A DNA stretch of 64,000 bases from Halobacillus sp. A5. GTDB lineage: Bacteria > Bacillota > Bacilli > Bacillales > Halobacillaceae. The position numbers and the translations under genes were made by a program. The notes beneath the pieces are model-generated. The model worked only from the letters and a program-made list of their open reading frames with translations, was not told the DNA's origin and did no database searches. How positions within the stretch are numbered: position 1 is the first letter of the stretch; every line of letters begins with the position of its first letter. The stretch is taken from the NCBI RefSeq assembly GCF_024189315.1, contig NZ_JAIZEO010000003.1, forward strand, positions 310,001-374,000. Direction: 5' to 3'. This document shows, in pieces, positions 28,163-36,767 of this stretch.

Positions 28163-29350
28163 TTGAATTTTGATTTAACAGATGAGCAGGAAATGGTAAA
28201 AAAAGTTGTCCGACAGTTTGTTGATAAAGAAATTAATCCTAATATTCAGGAATGGGATGAACAGGGCCACTTTGAACCCTCTATTATTAAACGACTGGCT
28301 CAGCTAGATTTAATGGGAGTATGCATCCCTGAAAAGTATGGCGGGAGCGGTATGGATTACAATACACTTGCCATTGTTTGTGAAGAGCTGGAACGGGGGG
28401 ATACTGCCTATAGAACAGCGGTATCGGTCCATAACGGGTTAAACAGCATGACCCTGCTCCAATGGGGAAACGAGTCGCAAAAAGTAAAGTTTTTAATCCC
28501 TCAGGCGAAAGGAGATAAGGTTGGAGCCTTTGGCTTGACCGAGCCTAATGCAGGTTCGGATGTTGCTTCTTTACAGACCACGGCTGTACGCAGCGGTGAT
28601 TCATATATATTAAATGGACAGAAAACGTGGATCTCCCTATGTGACTATGCTGATCACTTTCTTGTTTTTGCCTATACAGATAAAACTCAGAAGCATAAAG
28701 GAATTTCAGCTTTTATTGTAGAACGATCGATGCCGGGGTTCTCCTCTCACGCTATTAAAGGAAAATTAGGCATTCGCGCAGGCAATACCGGAGAGTTGTT
28801 CTTTGATAACGTGCAGGTACCCAAAGATAACCTGATTGGAGAAGAGGGAGACGGGTTTAAGATTGCTATGTCTGCTCTTGATAATGGAAGGTTCACCGTG
28901 GCTGCCGGAGCCTGCGGTCAAATTCTTGCCTGTATCGAAGAAAGTATAAAGTATTGCCATGAGCGCAAAACATTTGGGAAAGAAATCGGCAGACATCAGC
29001 TCGTGCAGCAGATGCTGGCTAAAATGGAAGCAGGGTATCAAATGTCCCGTCTTCTCGTTTTTCGAGCCGGTGAACTTAAAAATCAAGGAAAAAGAAACAC
29101 GCGTGAGACTTCCTTAGCTAAATGGCAGGCATGTGATTTCGCCAATGAAGCGGCCAATGACGCAGTGCAAATTCATGGGGCTTACGGCTATTCTAATGAA
29201 TATCCTGTAGAGAGATTTTTGAGAAATTCGAAGGCTCCGGTTATTTATGAAGGAACGCGTGAAATCCACACCGTGATGCAGGCAGAATATATATTAGGCT
29301 ACCGGGCGGATAAACCGATATCCAATCCGCTTCCAGGCTGGGATGAGTGA
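28163..29350 (+). CDS. Acyl-CoA dehydrogenase, glutaryl-CoA-dehydrogenase-like
   Basis: A 395-residue FAD enzyme. I start it at the TTG at 28163 (MNFDLTDEQEMVKK), 10 nt after AAGGAGG; the in-frame GTG at 28154 touches that site. FGLTEPNAGSD and WISLCDYADH are FAD/substrate motifs and the catalytic Glu is in IYEGTREIH. The YRTAVSVHNGL segment and the IHTVMQAEYILGYR ending look closer to glutaryl-CoA dehydrogenases than to the other two paralogues here. Whether it decarboxylates cannot be told from sequence. It follows the liv operon terminator, so it has a separate promoter. Confidence 0.85.
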   Translation: MNFDLTDEQEMVKKVVRQFVDKEINPNIQEWDEQGHFEPSIIKRLAQLDLMGVCIPEKYGGSGMDYNTLAIVCEELERGDTAYRTAVSVHNGLNSMTLLQWGNESQKVKFLIPQAKGDKVGAFGLTEPNAGSDVASLQTTAVRSGDSYILNGQKTWISLCDYADHFLVFAYTDKTQKHKGISAFIVERSMPGFSSHAIKGKLGIRAGNTGELFFDNVQVPKDNLIGEEGDGFKIAMSALDNGRFTVAAGACGQILACIEESIKYCHERKTFGKEIGRHQLVQQMLAKMEAGYQMSRLLVFRAGELKNQGKRNTRETSLAKWQACDFANEAANDAVQIHGAYGYSNEYPVERFLRNSKAPVIYEGTREIHTVMQAEYILGYRADKPISNPLPGWDE

Positions 29351-29412
29351 GTAGAAACTAATAACTGATCTAAATTTGGTTTTATCATAAGCCGGGAATG
29401 AGCGTATTGGAT

Positions 29413-29520
29413 TTATGGGCGTTTATTACCGTTTATGGGTCATTTCACGATTTTATGGGCGATAATTAAACTTTACGGGCGATAATTTCAACTTATGGGC
29501 AAATACACAAAATTATGGGC
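29413..29520 (+). repeat. Six TTATGGGC boxes at exact 20-bp spacing
   Basis: TTATGGGC or a one-base variant starts at 29413, 29433 (TTATGGGT), 29453, 29473 (TTACGGGC), 29493 and 29513. The 12-nt spacers differ in sequence but never in length. The array ends 28 nt before the proposed start of the next gene. It fills most of the 197-nt gap 29351-29547. Function unknown; binding-site array or dispersed genomic repeat are the options. Confidence 0.85.
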
Positions 29521-29547
29521 ATTTATATGAAAAAGGACGGGATCACA

Positions 29548-30699
29548 TTGGATTTTACCTTAGATGATGATATTCAGTTTCTTAAGAAGAATGTACGCAG
29601 CTTCGTTCAAACGGAAGTGGAAGCATCAGCAATGGAGATTGAGAAAGAAGATAAGGTGCCCCGTCGAATTATTGAGATGTCAAAGGACATGGGGCTCTTT
29701 GGTTTAAGTATTCCAGAAGAATATGGCGGATTAGGCATCGGTATGGTGGGAAAGTGTGCTCTCTATGAGGAGATTGGCGCCACACATAACGGGTTTACTA
29801 CTTTAATTGGGGCACACACAGGAATCGGGACAGTGGGAATTGTTGAATTGGGCAGCGCTCCTCAAAAAGATAAATACCTGCCTGCTTTGGCGAGGGGTGA
29901 TTCAATTGGTGCTTTTGCCCTGACAGAACCCTCAGCAGGATCCAATGCGACTAATTTAAAAACAACTGCCGTAAAGAAAGGAGACCGTTACCTATTAAAC
30001 GGAACGAAGCATTACATTACCAACGCTCCTGATGCAGATATCTTTACCGTCATGGCTGTCACTGATGCCGGGAAAGGTGCAAAAGGAATTACTTCTTTTA
30101 TTGTAGAAAAAGGTTTTCCCGGGTTTAAAATAGGGGCTGTGGAGCCGAAGATGGGTCTGCATGGATCCCAATCAGCAGAAATAATTTTAGAAGATTGTGA
30201 GGTTCCTGAAGAAAACGTACTTGGTACAGAGGGGCAAGGGTATGTAAACGCACTTAAAATTCTAACGAATGGTCGTGCAGGATTGGCTGCAAGAAACCTG
30301 GGGTCTTCACAGAAACTATTAGATTTATCGATGGAGTACGTCCAGGAACGTGAACAATTCGGAGTACCGATAATTGAGCACCAGGCCGTTGCACATATGA
30401 TCTCGGAAATGGCTGTAGAGATCGAAGCTTTAAGATCCTTTACTTACCGGATCGCATGGATGGTCGATCAAGGGGAAAAGGTAATTAAAGAAGCTGCGAT
30501 GCTGAAGCTGTATGGATCAGAAGTGTACAACCGTATAGCAGACAAAGCGGTGCAGGTTCATGGCGGCCTTGGTTATATTTCCGATTACCCTATTGAACGT
30601 TTTTTCAGAGGTGCGAGAATTACAAGAATTTACGAAGGCACCTCAGAAATTCAAAAAAATATCATCGCAGGACAGCTGAAAAAAGAATACAGCTCTTAA
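29548..30699 (+). CDS. Acyl-CoA dehydrogenase
   Basis: A 383-residue FAD enzyme with AFALTEPSAGSNA, HYITNAPDADI and the catalytic Glu in IYEGTSEIQKN. The frame is open back to an ATG at 29515, inside the last repeat box, with another ATG at 29527. The family begins with a short MDFTL-type N-terminus, which matches the TTG at 29548 preceded by AAAGGACGGGA. It is probably a short- or medium-chain enzyme. Together with the thiolase downstream it forms a third small unit of the pathway. Confidence 0.88.
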   Translation: MDFTLDDDIQFLKKNVRSFVQTEVEASAMEIEKEDKVPRRIIEMSKDMGLFGLSIPEEYGGLGIGMVGKCALYEEIGATHNGFTTLIGAHTGIGTVGIVELGSAPQKDKYLPALARGDSIGAFALTEPSAGSNATNLKTTAVKKGDRYLLNGTKHYITNAPDADIFTVMAVTDAGKGAKGITSFIVEKGFPGFKIGAVEPKMGLHGSQSAEIILEDCEVPEENVLGTEGQGYVNALKILTNGRAGLAARNLGSSQKLLDLSMEYVQEREQFGVPIIEHQAVAHMISEMAVEIEALRSFTYRIAWMVDQGEKVIKEAAMLKLYGSEVYNRIADKAVQVHGGLGYISDYPIERFFRGARITRIYEGTSEIQKNIIAGQLKKEYSS

Positions 30700-30717
30700 G
30701 CGGAAGGGAGGTTGATG

Positions 30718-31905
30718 ATGATACAAGATTCGTTCGTAATAGTGAGTGCGGTCAGAACACCTATTGGAAAGTATGGAGGTTCTTTTAGAAATCTTTCATC
30801 TGGAGACTTAGCTTCGATTGTGATAAAGGAAGCGGTTGCTCAGGCAGGGATTCAGCCTGAGCAGGTAGATGAAGTTATTATGGGAGAAGTGAGGCAGACT
30901 ACAGAATCTTCGAATGTAGCAAGAGTGGCAGCACTACGGGCAGGTATTCCAGAGACGTCCCCTGCCTATACGATAAATCGTTTATGCGCGTCAGGTATGC
31001 AGTCAATAGTTTCAGCTGTGCAGCAAATCACCTTTGACCAGGCCGATATCGTGGTAGCCGGAGGAACTGAAAACATGAGCCGCTCTCCTATATATCTTCG
31101 GAACTCCCGATTTGGAGGCGACCATCCTCAGTTAGTAGATTCAAACGTGGAAGCTGGGCAGCAGCCTAAGGAAATGTACGGAGAACACCTGGGAATGGGT
31201 CAGACTGCTGAAAATGTCGCGGAACGTTACAACATAGCGAGAGAGGATCAGGACTTGTTTGCCATGGAAAGCCAAAGACGAGCAGAGCAGGCTATTAAGG
31301 CAGGGCGTTTTCAACAGGAAATTGTTCCAGTTAAACTCGTAGAGAAAAAGAAATCCATTTTAGTAGAAATGGATGAGTACCCGCGTCCGCATACCACTAT
31401 AGAAAAGCTTGCTGCGCTTCCTCCTGTATTTAAAGAAAATGGAACGGTAACAGCCGGGAATGCGTGTGGGCGAAATGATGGTGCGGCAGCAGTGGTCATA
31501 ATGAAAAAATCCCTTGCTGTTTCTTTAGGGCTTAAACCCTTAGCTGAAATTGTAGACTGGGCTGCAGCGGGTGTTTCTCCAGAAGTGATGGGGGTGGGGC
31601 CTGTTCCTGCGGTAAAAAAATTATTAGATCGAACCAAATACAAAATACAGGATGTTGGCTTAGTGGAGCTGAATGAAGCATTTGCCTCTCAAGCTTTGGC
31701 TGTAATACGAGAGCTGGACTTGAATGATGAAAAGGTCAATGTCAATGGAGGAGCTATTGCTCTCGGCCATCCGGTAGGAGCAAGCGGAGCACGAATTATC
31801 ACCACTCTCCTGCATGAAATGAGAAGAAGAGGAACTGAGTCAGGCTTAGCTGCTCTGTGCGCTGGCGGCGGACAGGGAATGGCAGTACTCATCAAACAAC
31901 TATAG
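30718..31905 (+). CDS. Acetyl-CoA acyltransferase (thiolase)
   Basis: A 395-residue thiolase. The nucleophile Cys lies in [11 protein letters not shown], and [22 protein letters not shown] and [10 protein letters not shown] complete the active site. Three start codons in a row (TTG, ATG, ATG at 30712-30718) follow GAAGGGAGGT; the ATG at 30718 has the best spacing. It is the second thiolase of the region and differs clearly from the first, so a different chain length is likely. Confidence 0.9.
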   Translation: MIQDSFVIVSAVRTPIGKYGGSFRNLSSGDLASIVIKEAVAQAGIQPEQVDEVIMGEVRQTTESSNVARVAALRAGIPETSPAYTINRLCASGMQSIVSAVQQITFDQADIVVAGGTENMSRSPIYLRNSRFGGDHPQLVDSNVEAGQQPKEMYGEHLGMGQTAENVAERYNIAREDQDLFAMESQRRAEQAIKAGRFQQEIVPVKLVEKKKSILVEMDEYPRPHTTIEKLAALPPVFKENGTVTAGNACGRNDGAAAVVIMKKSLAVSLGLKPLAEIVDWAAAGVSPEVMGVGPVPAVKKLLDRTKYKIQDVGLVELNEAFASQALAVIRELDLNDEKVNVNGGAIALGHPVGASGARIITTLLHEMRRRGTESGLAALCAGGGQGMAVLIKQL

Positions 31906-31910
31906 ATAAG

Positions 31911-31951
31911 AAAAGCTGTAAATCTCCGGCCGGGAATTTACAGCTTTTGTT
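31911..31951. terminator. Bidirectional terminator between thiolase and UbiA genes
   Basis: A perfect 13-bp stem (31911-31923 with 31936-31948) has A-rich and T-rich ends on the two strands. It serves the convergent genes. Confidence 0.88.
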
Positions 31952-31955
31952 TCTA

Positions 31956-32897
31956 TTAAAAAGGAGAGCCGATGAACACCCCCAGCCAAACAGCGTTGAG
32001 CATAGCTAATATCAAAATAGTCTTTTCATACGCTGAGACTTGTTGGTCATCCTCGACATTCATTTTAATTATAAGTACTATAGAAGCTCCTGCCAGTATG
32101 ACCACTCCAGCTGCAGCCGTTATCCTTTCCGAACCTAACCATAATGAACACAATACAGTACATCCAAAATACATAATAGCGGGAAGAAGGCTGAACGCTA
32201 AGCCGAACTTTTCCACTGCCCATACGACACTTGTCCTTTTTGATGGTGATGCTTGACGGTCCGCTTCACGGTCAGGAATGTGATGCACCATGACCCAGGC
32301 TATACAGAAGAGAGCGTTAATTACCGCGTTCTGCCATACCCATTCAGGCAGGCTGTCTAACGATAACCAGGCTCCAGCTAAACCAAGGAATAAGACAGAT
32401 GGAAATGTAGACAGCCACTCACCTAAAAAGGGACGGTAGCTCAACTGCAGAGGAGGAAGTGAATAGGATACAGCCCCCCAAACCCCGATAGACAGTAGGA
32501 TCGCTAACTTAAAATAACCAAGAAATAAAAAAGTAATGATGCATGCTATGAGAAGTCCAATCAGCCATTTTCCAGCCTTCCAAAGATTCTCCGCAGAAAC
32601 ATAACCTGTTTGAATTACACGACTACCCCCGGATAAAATGGCCGGGCTATGCTGATCCGTTCCTGATAAATAATCCACGTAGTCGTTTAACATATGAGTG
32701 AGGACGCCGTGGATGATAAAGGCCCCTGCTGTAAGTAAAAAGAATAAAGACGTTAAATTAAGTATATTGAGTGGGGAGTAAAGGTATAAAGGGAGAATAG
32801 TAGAAACAATGGTAGCCATGCTGGAAGAGACAACAGCAATTGAACGAAGTAACAGCCAGCTTCCCCTTAGTACGGTTAAAGCTTGATGTACTGCCAT
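31956..32897 (-). CDS. UbiA-family prenyltransferase
   Basis: A 313-residue integral membrane protein with about eight helices. The first Asp-rich motif is NDYVDYLSGTD (about residues 71-81) and the second is DREAD (about 211-215); these bind prenyl diphosphate through Mg2+. MenA (menaquinone synthesis) is the closest functional idea, but the protein lies outside any men cluster and could prenylate another acceptor. AGGAGGAGTG precedes the ATG. It is convergent with the acyl-CoA genes, so a link to them is not implied. Confidence 0.8.
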   Translation of the reverse strand: MAVHQALTVLRGSWLLLRSIAVVSSSMATIVSTILPLYLYSPLNILNLTSLFFLLTAGAFIIHGVLTHMLNDYVDYLSGTDQHSPAILSGGSRVIQTGYVSAENLWKAGKWLIGLLIACIITFLFLGYFKLAILLSIGVWGAVSYSLPPLQLSYRPFLGEWLSTFPSVLFLGLAGAWLSLDSLPEWVWQNAVINALFCIAWVMVHHIPDREADRQASPSKRTSVVWAVEKFGLAFSLLPAIMYFGCTVLCSLWLGSERITAAAGVVILAGASIVLIIKMNVEDDQQVSAYEKTILILAMLNAVWLGVFIGSPF

Positions 32898-33190
32898 AGA
32901 ACACTCCTCCTTCTTCTAGATTGAGATACCCTTATTTGGAATCATTAAATCATAGATTAGAAATCCGCATAATGAAACAACAGATTGCGGTGGTCTAAAA
33001 TGCTCTTTTCATAAATAGTTATAGGAACTTTTGGAAACCGTTTATCAGGGATAAAAGTCCAGGACAAAAGGTGGGGGATCGCTTGATTTATTGTCATGGA
33101 GTAGTCCATAATTCACTATTCAAACAGGCGGCTTTCCACTATGATGAATGGGAAGTTCTAGCAGGGCATCCAGGGGGAGGAAAAAATGTT

Positions 33191-34294
33191 TTGTTATTCA
33201 TTTTGTTTGCTGCAGCATTAATTTTATCAGGTTGTTCGTTTGTAGAGGATTCGAAGGCAGCAGATGAGTTGACGTCTGTAAGTCATGCGGATAAAGCTCA
33301 GAGCGAGATGTCCTGGAAGGACGCAACAGCGCTGAAAGGGACAAATGAAGTGGGGCATGAATCTATAAATATCGTCGCTGCAGGAGATGTAATGTTTGAA
33401 TGGTCGCTGGAGCAGACAATAGAAAAAGAAGGTCCTGTTTATCCATTTGAAAAAGTTTCCGACTCGATTTCCGAAGCTGATTATGCGTTAGTGAATTTGG
33501 AAACAGCAGTAACAGAGCGGGGCATGAAAGATCCCAAACAGTATAATTTTAGATCACCTCCTAATTATTTGGAAGGACTTCTATATGCCGGGTTTGATTT
33601 TGTCTCCCTGGCCAATAATCATACAAGAGATTATGGAGTTGAAGGCCTGACAGATACTCTTCACTATTTATATACATATAATGTGGATTATGCCGGCGCC
33701 GGCTACAATGAGTCAGATGCTTATAAAGCTAATACAGTAGAATTAAACGGGGAGACTGTAAGCGTACTGGCTTTCTCACAGGTTCTCCCAAGCACAGACT
33801 GGTATGCAACCGGCGGACAGCCAGGAATTGCAAGCGGCTATCAACAGCAGCGGTGTCTGGATTTAATTAAAGAAGCAAAAGAGAGTTCCAATTATACGAT
33901 TGTCTATATGCACTGGGGTACTGAAAGCGAAGTAACGCCTGAAAAAGAAACAAGAGATTATGCAGAAGCCATGGTGAAGGCAGGAGCAGATGCCGTAATT
34001 GGTTCTCATCCTCATGTACTGCAAGGGTTTGAATTGATTGATGGTTCTCCGGTAGCATACTCCTTAGGAAACTTTCTTTTCCCTGATTACGTAGAAGGAG
34101 TTCAGGCACAGACAGGGCTGCTTCAATTGGAATTACATAATGGAAGTGTAGATATAGGATTCGTGCCTTGGAAGATAGAAGATGATCAACTTGTAAACCC
34201 GGGAACAGCTTATCAGGAAGAACAGTGGGCATACTTAGAAGAGATTTCTTATGGTGTTACTTTAGATCAAGGCGCCATTCGATCCACGGAATAA
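33191..34294 (+). CDS. CapA-like metallophosphatase-fold lipoprotein
   Basis: A 367-residue protein if started at the TTG at 33191, which gives a clean lipoprotein signal MLFILFAAALILSGC; GGGGGAGG lies about 10 nt upstream. The frame stays open 40 codons further upstream, but that extension does not look like protein. Motifs of the poly-gamma-glutamate CapA family: VAAGDVMFEWSLEQTI, LVNLETAVTERG, SLANNHTRDYG, MHWGTE, IGSHPHVLQGFE and YSLGNFLF. Anchored outside the cell. No capB, capC or pgs genes are near, so a role in polyglutamate is uncertain. Confidence 0.82.
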   Translation: MLFILFAAALILSGCSFVEDSKAADELTSVSHADKAQSEMSWKDATALKGTNEVGHESINIVAAGDVMFEWSLEQTIEKEGPVYPFEKVSDSISEADYALVNLETAVTERGMKDPKQYNFRSPPNYLEGLLYAGFDFVSLANNHTRDYGVEGLTDTLHYLYTYNVDYAGAGYNESDAYKANTVELNGETVSVLAFSQVLPSTDWYATGGQPGIASGYQQQRCLDLIKEAKESSNYTIVYMHWGTESEVTPEKETRDYAEAMVKAGADAVIGSHPHVLQGFELIDGSPVAYSLGNFLFPDYVEGVQAQTGLLQLELHNGSVDIGFVPWKIEDDQLVNPGTAYQEEQWAYLEEISYGVTLDQGAIRSTE

Positions 34295-34395
34295 TCATTA
34301 AGAGAAAAGCCTGAATCGATTGTTTGTGTTTTTGGAGAATTCCATACATACTAATTGGATGTTGAAAAGGGACAGGGACAAAATGATAGGAATTC

Positions 34396-34443
34396 AAAAA
34401 GACCCGAACAATTCCAATGTGAATTTGATCGGGTCTTTTTGTG
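34396..34443 (+). terminator. Terminator after the CapA-like gene
   Basis: AAAAAGACCCGA (34396-34407) pairs with TCGGGTCTTTTT (34429-34440); AATTCC and GAATT inside the loop can extend the structure. Confidence 0.8.
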
Positions 34444-34603
34444 TTTAGCAGTCCCGTAGTAAACTTGCTTAAGTTGTAGTTGGGAGCACCTTGTTAAAGC
34501 CTATATAATTGTATGCTGATTCCTGTTACGATCACTTCGATGGCCGCAAGCTGTGAAGATTGAACTAGTTTGATAATGATTTTAACTATCTGATGTCATA
34601 TAA

Positions 34604-34628
34604 ATAAAAAAGCGCCAAAGCAAGGCTT
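34604..34628 (-). terminator. Weak terminator of the M14 peptidase gene
   Basis: On the minus strand a short bulged stem (AAGCC with GGCGCTT) is followed directly by TTTTTTATTT. The stem is poor but the T tract is good. Confidence 0.4.
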
Positions 34629-34633
34629 GTTCA

Positions 34634-35752
34634 TTAAATAACTCCTTCTTTCCTCAGTACAGATTCAACCGCCAGCTGTGCTTCTTTCATGACGGCACTT
34701 CTCCACTCTTCTTCAGAAGGGTAGAACATGTTGTTTAACTCCTTGAGGATCCACTGTCTGTCTTCTTCTCTTTCGGCACCTTCCCAGTACAGTTGATTCT
34801 CCAAAATAATCGTTGAAATTTCCCGTAATTCCGCCTCCCTGTCGGCCCCAAACGTACCGAATTCAAACAGGGCTGAGAAAAGCTGGGTATCAGGAAATTC
34901 TTCATTTTTTAATTTGTAAAAGTGATTGGTTGAATCTCCTTTTACTTTTTTAGGAGAGTATTTTTGAATATTCTCTAGTTTGTAATCTTCCTTTATTTCT
35001 TCCTCACTGCGAGGCTCGTGTTCCGATATTACAAGCGTGACCTCCTTTTCAGGCCCGAGAGCTGTGTGCCAGTCCATATGAACGACATGTGGAAATGTCG
35101 ATAAAATTTCACGCTGCATCTGCTTTAAATAAGCAGTTGATTCTTCTTCAATAACTCCTCCATAATAGACGCCTTTTTTAAATTCGTACTGTCCCATCCC
35201 TTTTGCCTTCTTTATTCCTTGATAACCTTGGTCAGCCATTCCACGGCTCAATTGATGATAAAGATCTGTTTTTTCCTTTTTAATATCCTTTACCTTTCCA
35301 TTTGGCAAAAATAATTCTTTCTGTTCTTCATAGTTTTGATTAATATCAAGAGGGATGGAGTCAGGGTGATAAAAGCAATTACGGTTTAAATCTACATTAT
35401 TTTCAGTTACACGTCGGTAGTTCTTCATTCCCCATGGGTTTAGAGCATGGATTAAACAAATGCCGGTGACTGCCGGGTTAATTTGATTCAGGTACTTTTC
35501 TGTAAACATACGGATAACGGCTGCCCCTGCATAGCCTTCAATGCCATGTTCGCCGCACGTTAAAAAAACAACCTGGTTATTGGAGTCGATCGCCTCAGCA
35601 TAGATTGTATCAATAGTGTTGTCCTCGTCACGGCCAATTGATGTTGTAGTTAGTTCTGCATTCGGCCATTTTCTCTTGACTAGTTCTAAAAGTTTACGAA
35701 ATTCAGTTCTTGATTCTTCATAAGAAGCTGTGAAATAGTTGATATTATTCAT
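34634..35752 (-). CDS. M14-type zinc carboxypeptidase-like protein (DUF2817)
   Basis: A 372-residue cytoplasmic protein starting at MNNINYFTASYEESR (ATG 35752); the frame opens 23 codons earlier but without a ribosome site. The carboxypeptidase zinc site is visible as CGEHGIEGYAG (His and Glu) and HMDWHTALG (second His). NPWGMKNYRRVTENNVDLNRN is the substrate-Arg region, and FEFGTFGADRE carries the catalytic Glu. No signal peptide. Its substrate is unknown. Confidence 0.82.
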   Translation of the reverse strand: MNNINYFTASYEESRTEFRKLLELVKRKWPNAELTTTSIGRDEDNTIDTIYAEAIDSNNQVVFLTCGEHGIEGYAGAAVIRMFTEKYLNQINPAVTGICLIHALNPWGMKNYRRVTENNVDLNRNCFYHPDSIPLDINQNYEEQKELFLPNGKVKDIKKEKTDLYHQLSRGMADQGYQGIKKAKGMGQYEFKKGVYYGGVIEEESTAYLKQMQREILSTFPHVVHMDWHTALGPEKEVTLVISEHEPRSEEEIKEDYKLENIQKYSPKKVKGDSTNHFYKLKNEEFPDTQLFSALFEFGTFGADREAELREISTIILENQLYWEGAEREEDRQWILKELNNMFYPSEEEWRSAVMKEAQLAVESVLRKEGVI

Positions 35753-35919
35753 TAAGGTTTCACCACCATTATAATTTGCAGGATAATTCTTGAGTTTCCT
35801 GGCTGAAAGGGTGTTAAACATTTTTTTTAAGTAATTTAATGGAATGTTTAATTTTCACTAAAAATAAAGCTATATTTTTGATACACTTTTACTATAGTGC
35901 ATGAAGGTGGGATTATTTT

Positions 35920-36084
35920 GTGGGGAAAGAGAATATGTATCACAATTTAAAGAGAGAATTTATTCAAAAAATGGGAAGAGATTTAAAGAAGGAAGAGAAG
36001 GAATTTATTAAGTGGATGGTAGAAGAACATTATAGTCAAGAGGATAAAGAGAGACTGCGCAATCATACATATCATAACGAGTAG
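35920..36084 (+). CDS. Small hypothetical protein, 54 residues
   Basis: A short frame starting at GTG behind AAGGTGGG and ending at TAG, followed at once by a terminator. The product (MGKENMYHNLKREFIQKMGR onward) is highly charged and probably one or two helices with many Lys, Glu and His; no signal peptide or membrane segment. A good ribosome site and a dedicated terminator support it as a real gene. Family not recognised. Confidence 0.65.
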   Translation: MGKENMYHNLKREFIQKMGRDLKKEEKEFIKWMVEEHYSQEDKERLRNHTYHNE

Positions 36085-36086
36085 AG

Positions 36087-36112
36087 CTTCCATTTATAAT
36101 GGAAGTTTTTTT
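36087..36112 (+). terminator. Terminator after the small gene
   Basis: CTTCCAT (36087-36093) pairs with ATGGAAG (36099-36105), followed by TTTTTTT. Confidence 0.82.
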
Positions 36113-36181
36113 GTGGAAAACATCTATCCTCAGTGAGGCAAGCATAGAATGTCCTAAAACATGGATTGAGGAGACGACGTT

Positions 36182-36640
36182 ATGAAACAACAAAGAAAAT
36201 TCCTGCCGATTCTCTTCATTTGTTTATTTCTTATAGCCAGCACCTCTTTAGTGATTTTTTTATTTAATAATTCCAAGCAGCAGGCAAAAGGGGCTGTCGA
36301 TGAATTTTATACGTATGAGCAGGAGGGGGACTTTTCTTCCTCATGGCAGCTCCTTCATCCATATATGAAGGAGAAATTCTCTAAAGGACATTATATTCAG
36401 GACCGTGCCCATGTTTTTATGAATCATTTTGGTGTTACTACGTTTTCTTATACGATCGAGCGTACCGAAAAGCTGAAAGACTGGAAAATGGAAGACGGGC
36501 TTGACCCTGTTGATAAAGCATACCAGGTGGAAGTGGTTCAGACCTTTAAAGGAAAGTATGGACATTTTGATCTACACCAGAATGTGTTTGCGGCAGAAGA
36601 AGAAGGAGAATGGAAAATCATGTGGGATTATAACAAATAG
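36182..36640 (+). CDS. Membrane-anchored or secreted hypothetical protein, NTF2-like
   Basis: A 152-residue protein with one N-terminal membrane segment (FLPILFICLFLIASTSLVIF, about 8-27). The extracytoplasmic part has the rhythm of NTF2/SnoaL-like domains: AVDEFYTYEQEGDFSSSWQL near the start and EEEGEWKIMWDY at the end. No catalytic residues are apparent. GAGGAGACG precedes the ATG. Monocistronic by appearance; function unknown. Confidence 0.7.
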   Translation: MKQQRKFLPILFICLFLIASTSLVIFLFNNSKQQAKGAVDEFYTYEQEGDFSSSWQLLHPYMKEKFSKGHYIQDRAHVFMNHFGVTTFSYTIERTEKLKDWKMEDGLDPVDKAYQVEVVQTFKGKYGHFDLHQNVFAAEEEGEWKIMWDYNK

Positions 36641-36701
36641 ATGAAACCCGCCTGCATTCACTAAATTGTAGAAAATAATTAACATTGTGACTGTCTGAAA
36701 A

Positions 36702-36742
36702 TGGTATAATGTTTCATTGTAGCTAAATGAATGTTCATTCAT
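36702..36742 (+). promoter_or_regulatory. Extended -10 promoter and TetR-like palindrome upstream of yhgE
   Basis: TGGTATAAT (36702-36710) is an extended -10 box. ATGAATG and CATTCAT (36727-36733 and 36736-36742) form an inverted repeat with a 2-nt centre downstream of it. It resembles TetR-family operators of the TGAATG...CATTCA kind, with short spacing. In B. subtilis yhgE lies beside the TetR gene yhgD; no such gene is adjacent here. Confidence 0.55.
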
Positions 36743-36767
36743 ACCATTTGAGACAGGAAGATGAGAA

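Larger units (their letters stand above)
34295..34633. other. Intergenic region between convergent genes
   Basis: A 339-nt stretch with a terminator at 34396-34443 and a weaker one at 34604-34628. The remainder shows no open frame with a ribosome site and no other clear signal. Confidence 0.5.

Noticed and set aside
29413-29520. Possible CRISPR array
   Set aside because: Only 8 bp are conserved at a 20-bp period and spacers are 12 nt; no cas genes are present.
33186-33188. ATG just upstream of the CapA-like lipoprotein signal
   Set aside because: It is out of frame with the conserved protein. The TTG at 33191 gives a clean lipoprotein signal.
32898-33190. Sigma-B promoter before the CapA-like gene (GTTTAT with GGATAA)
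   Set aside because: The spacing between the boxes is only a few bases, far from the 12-15 nt needed.
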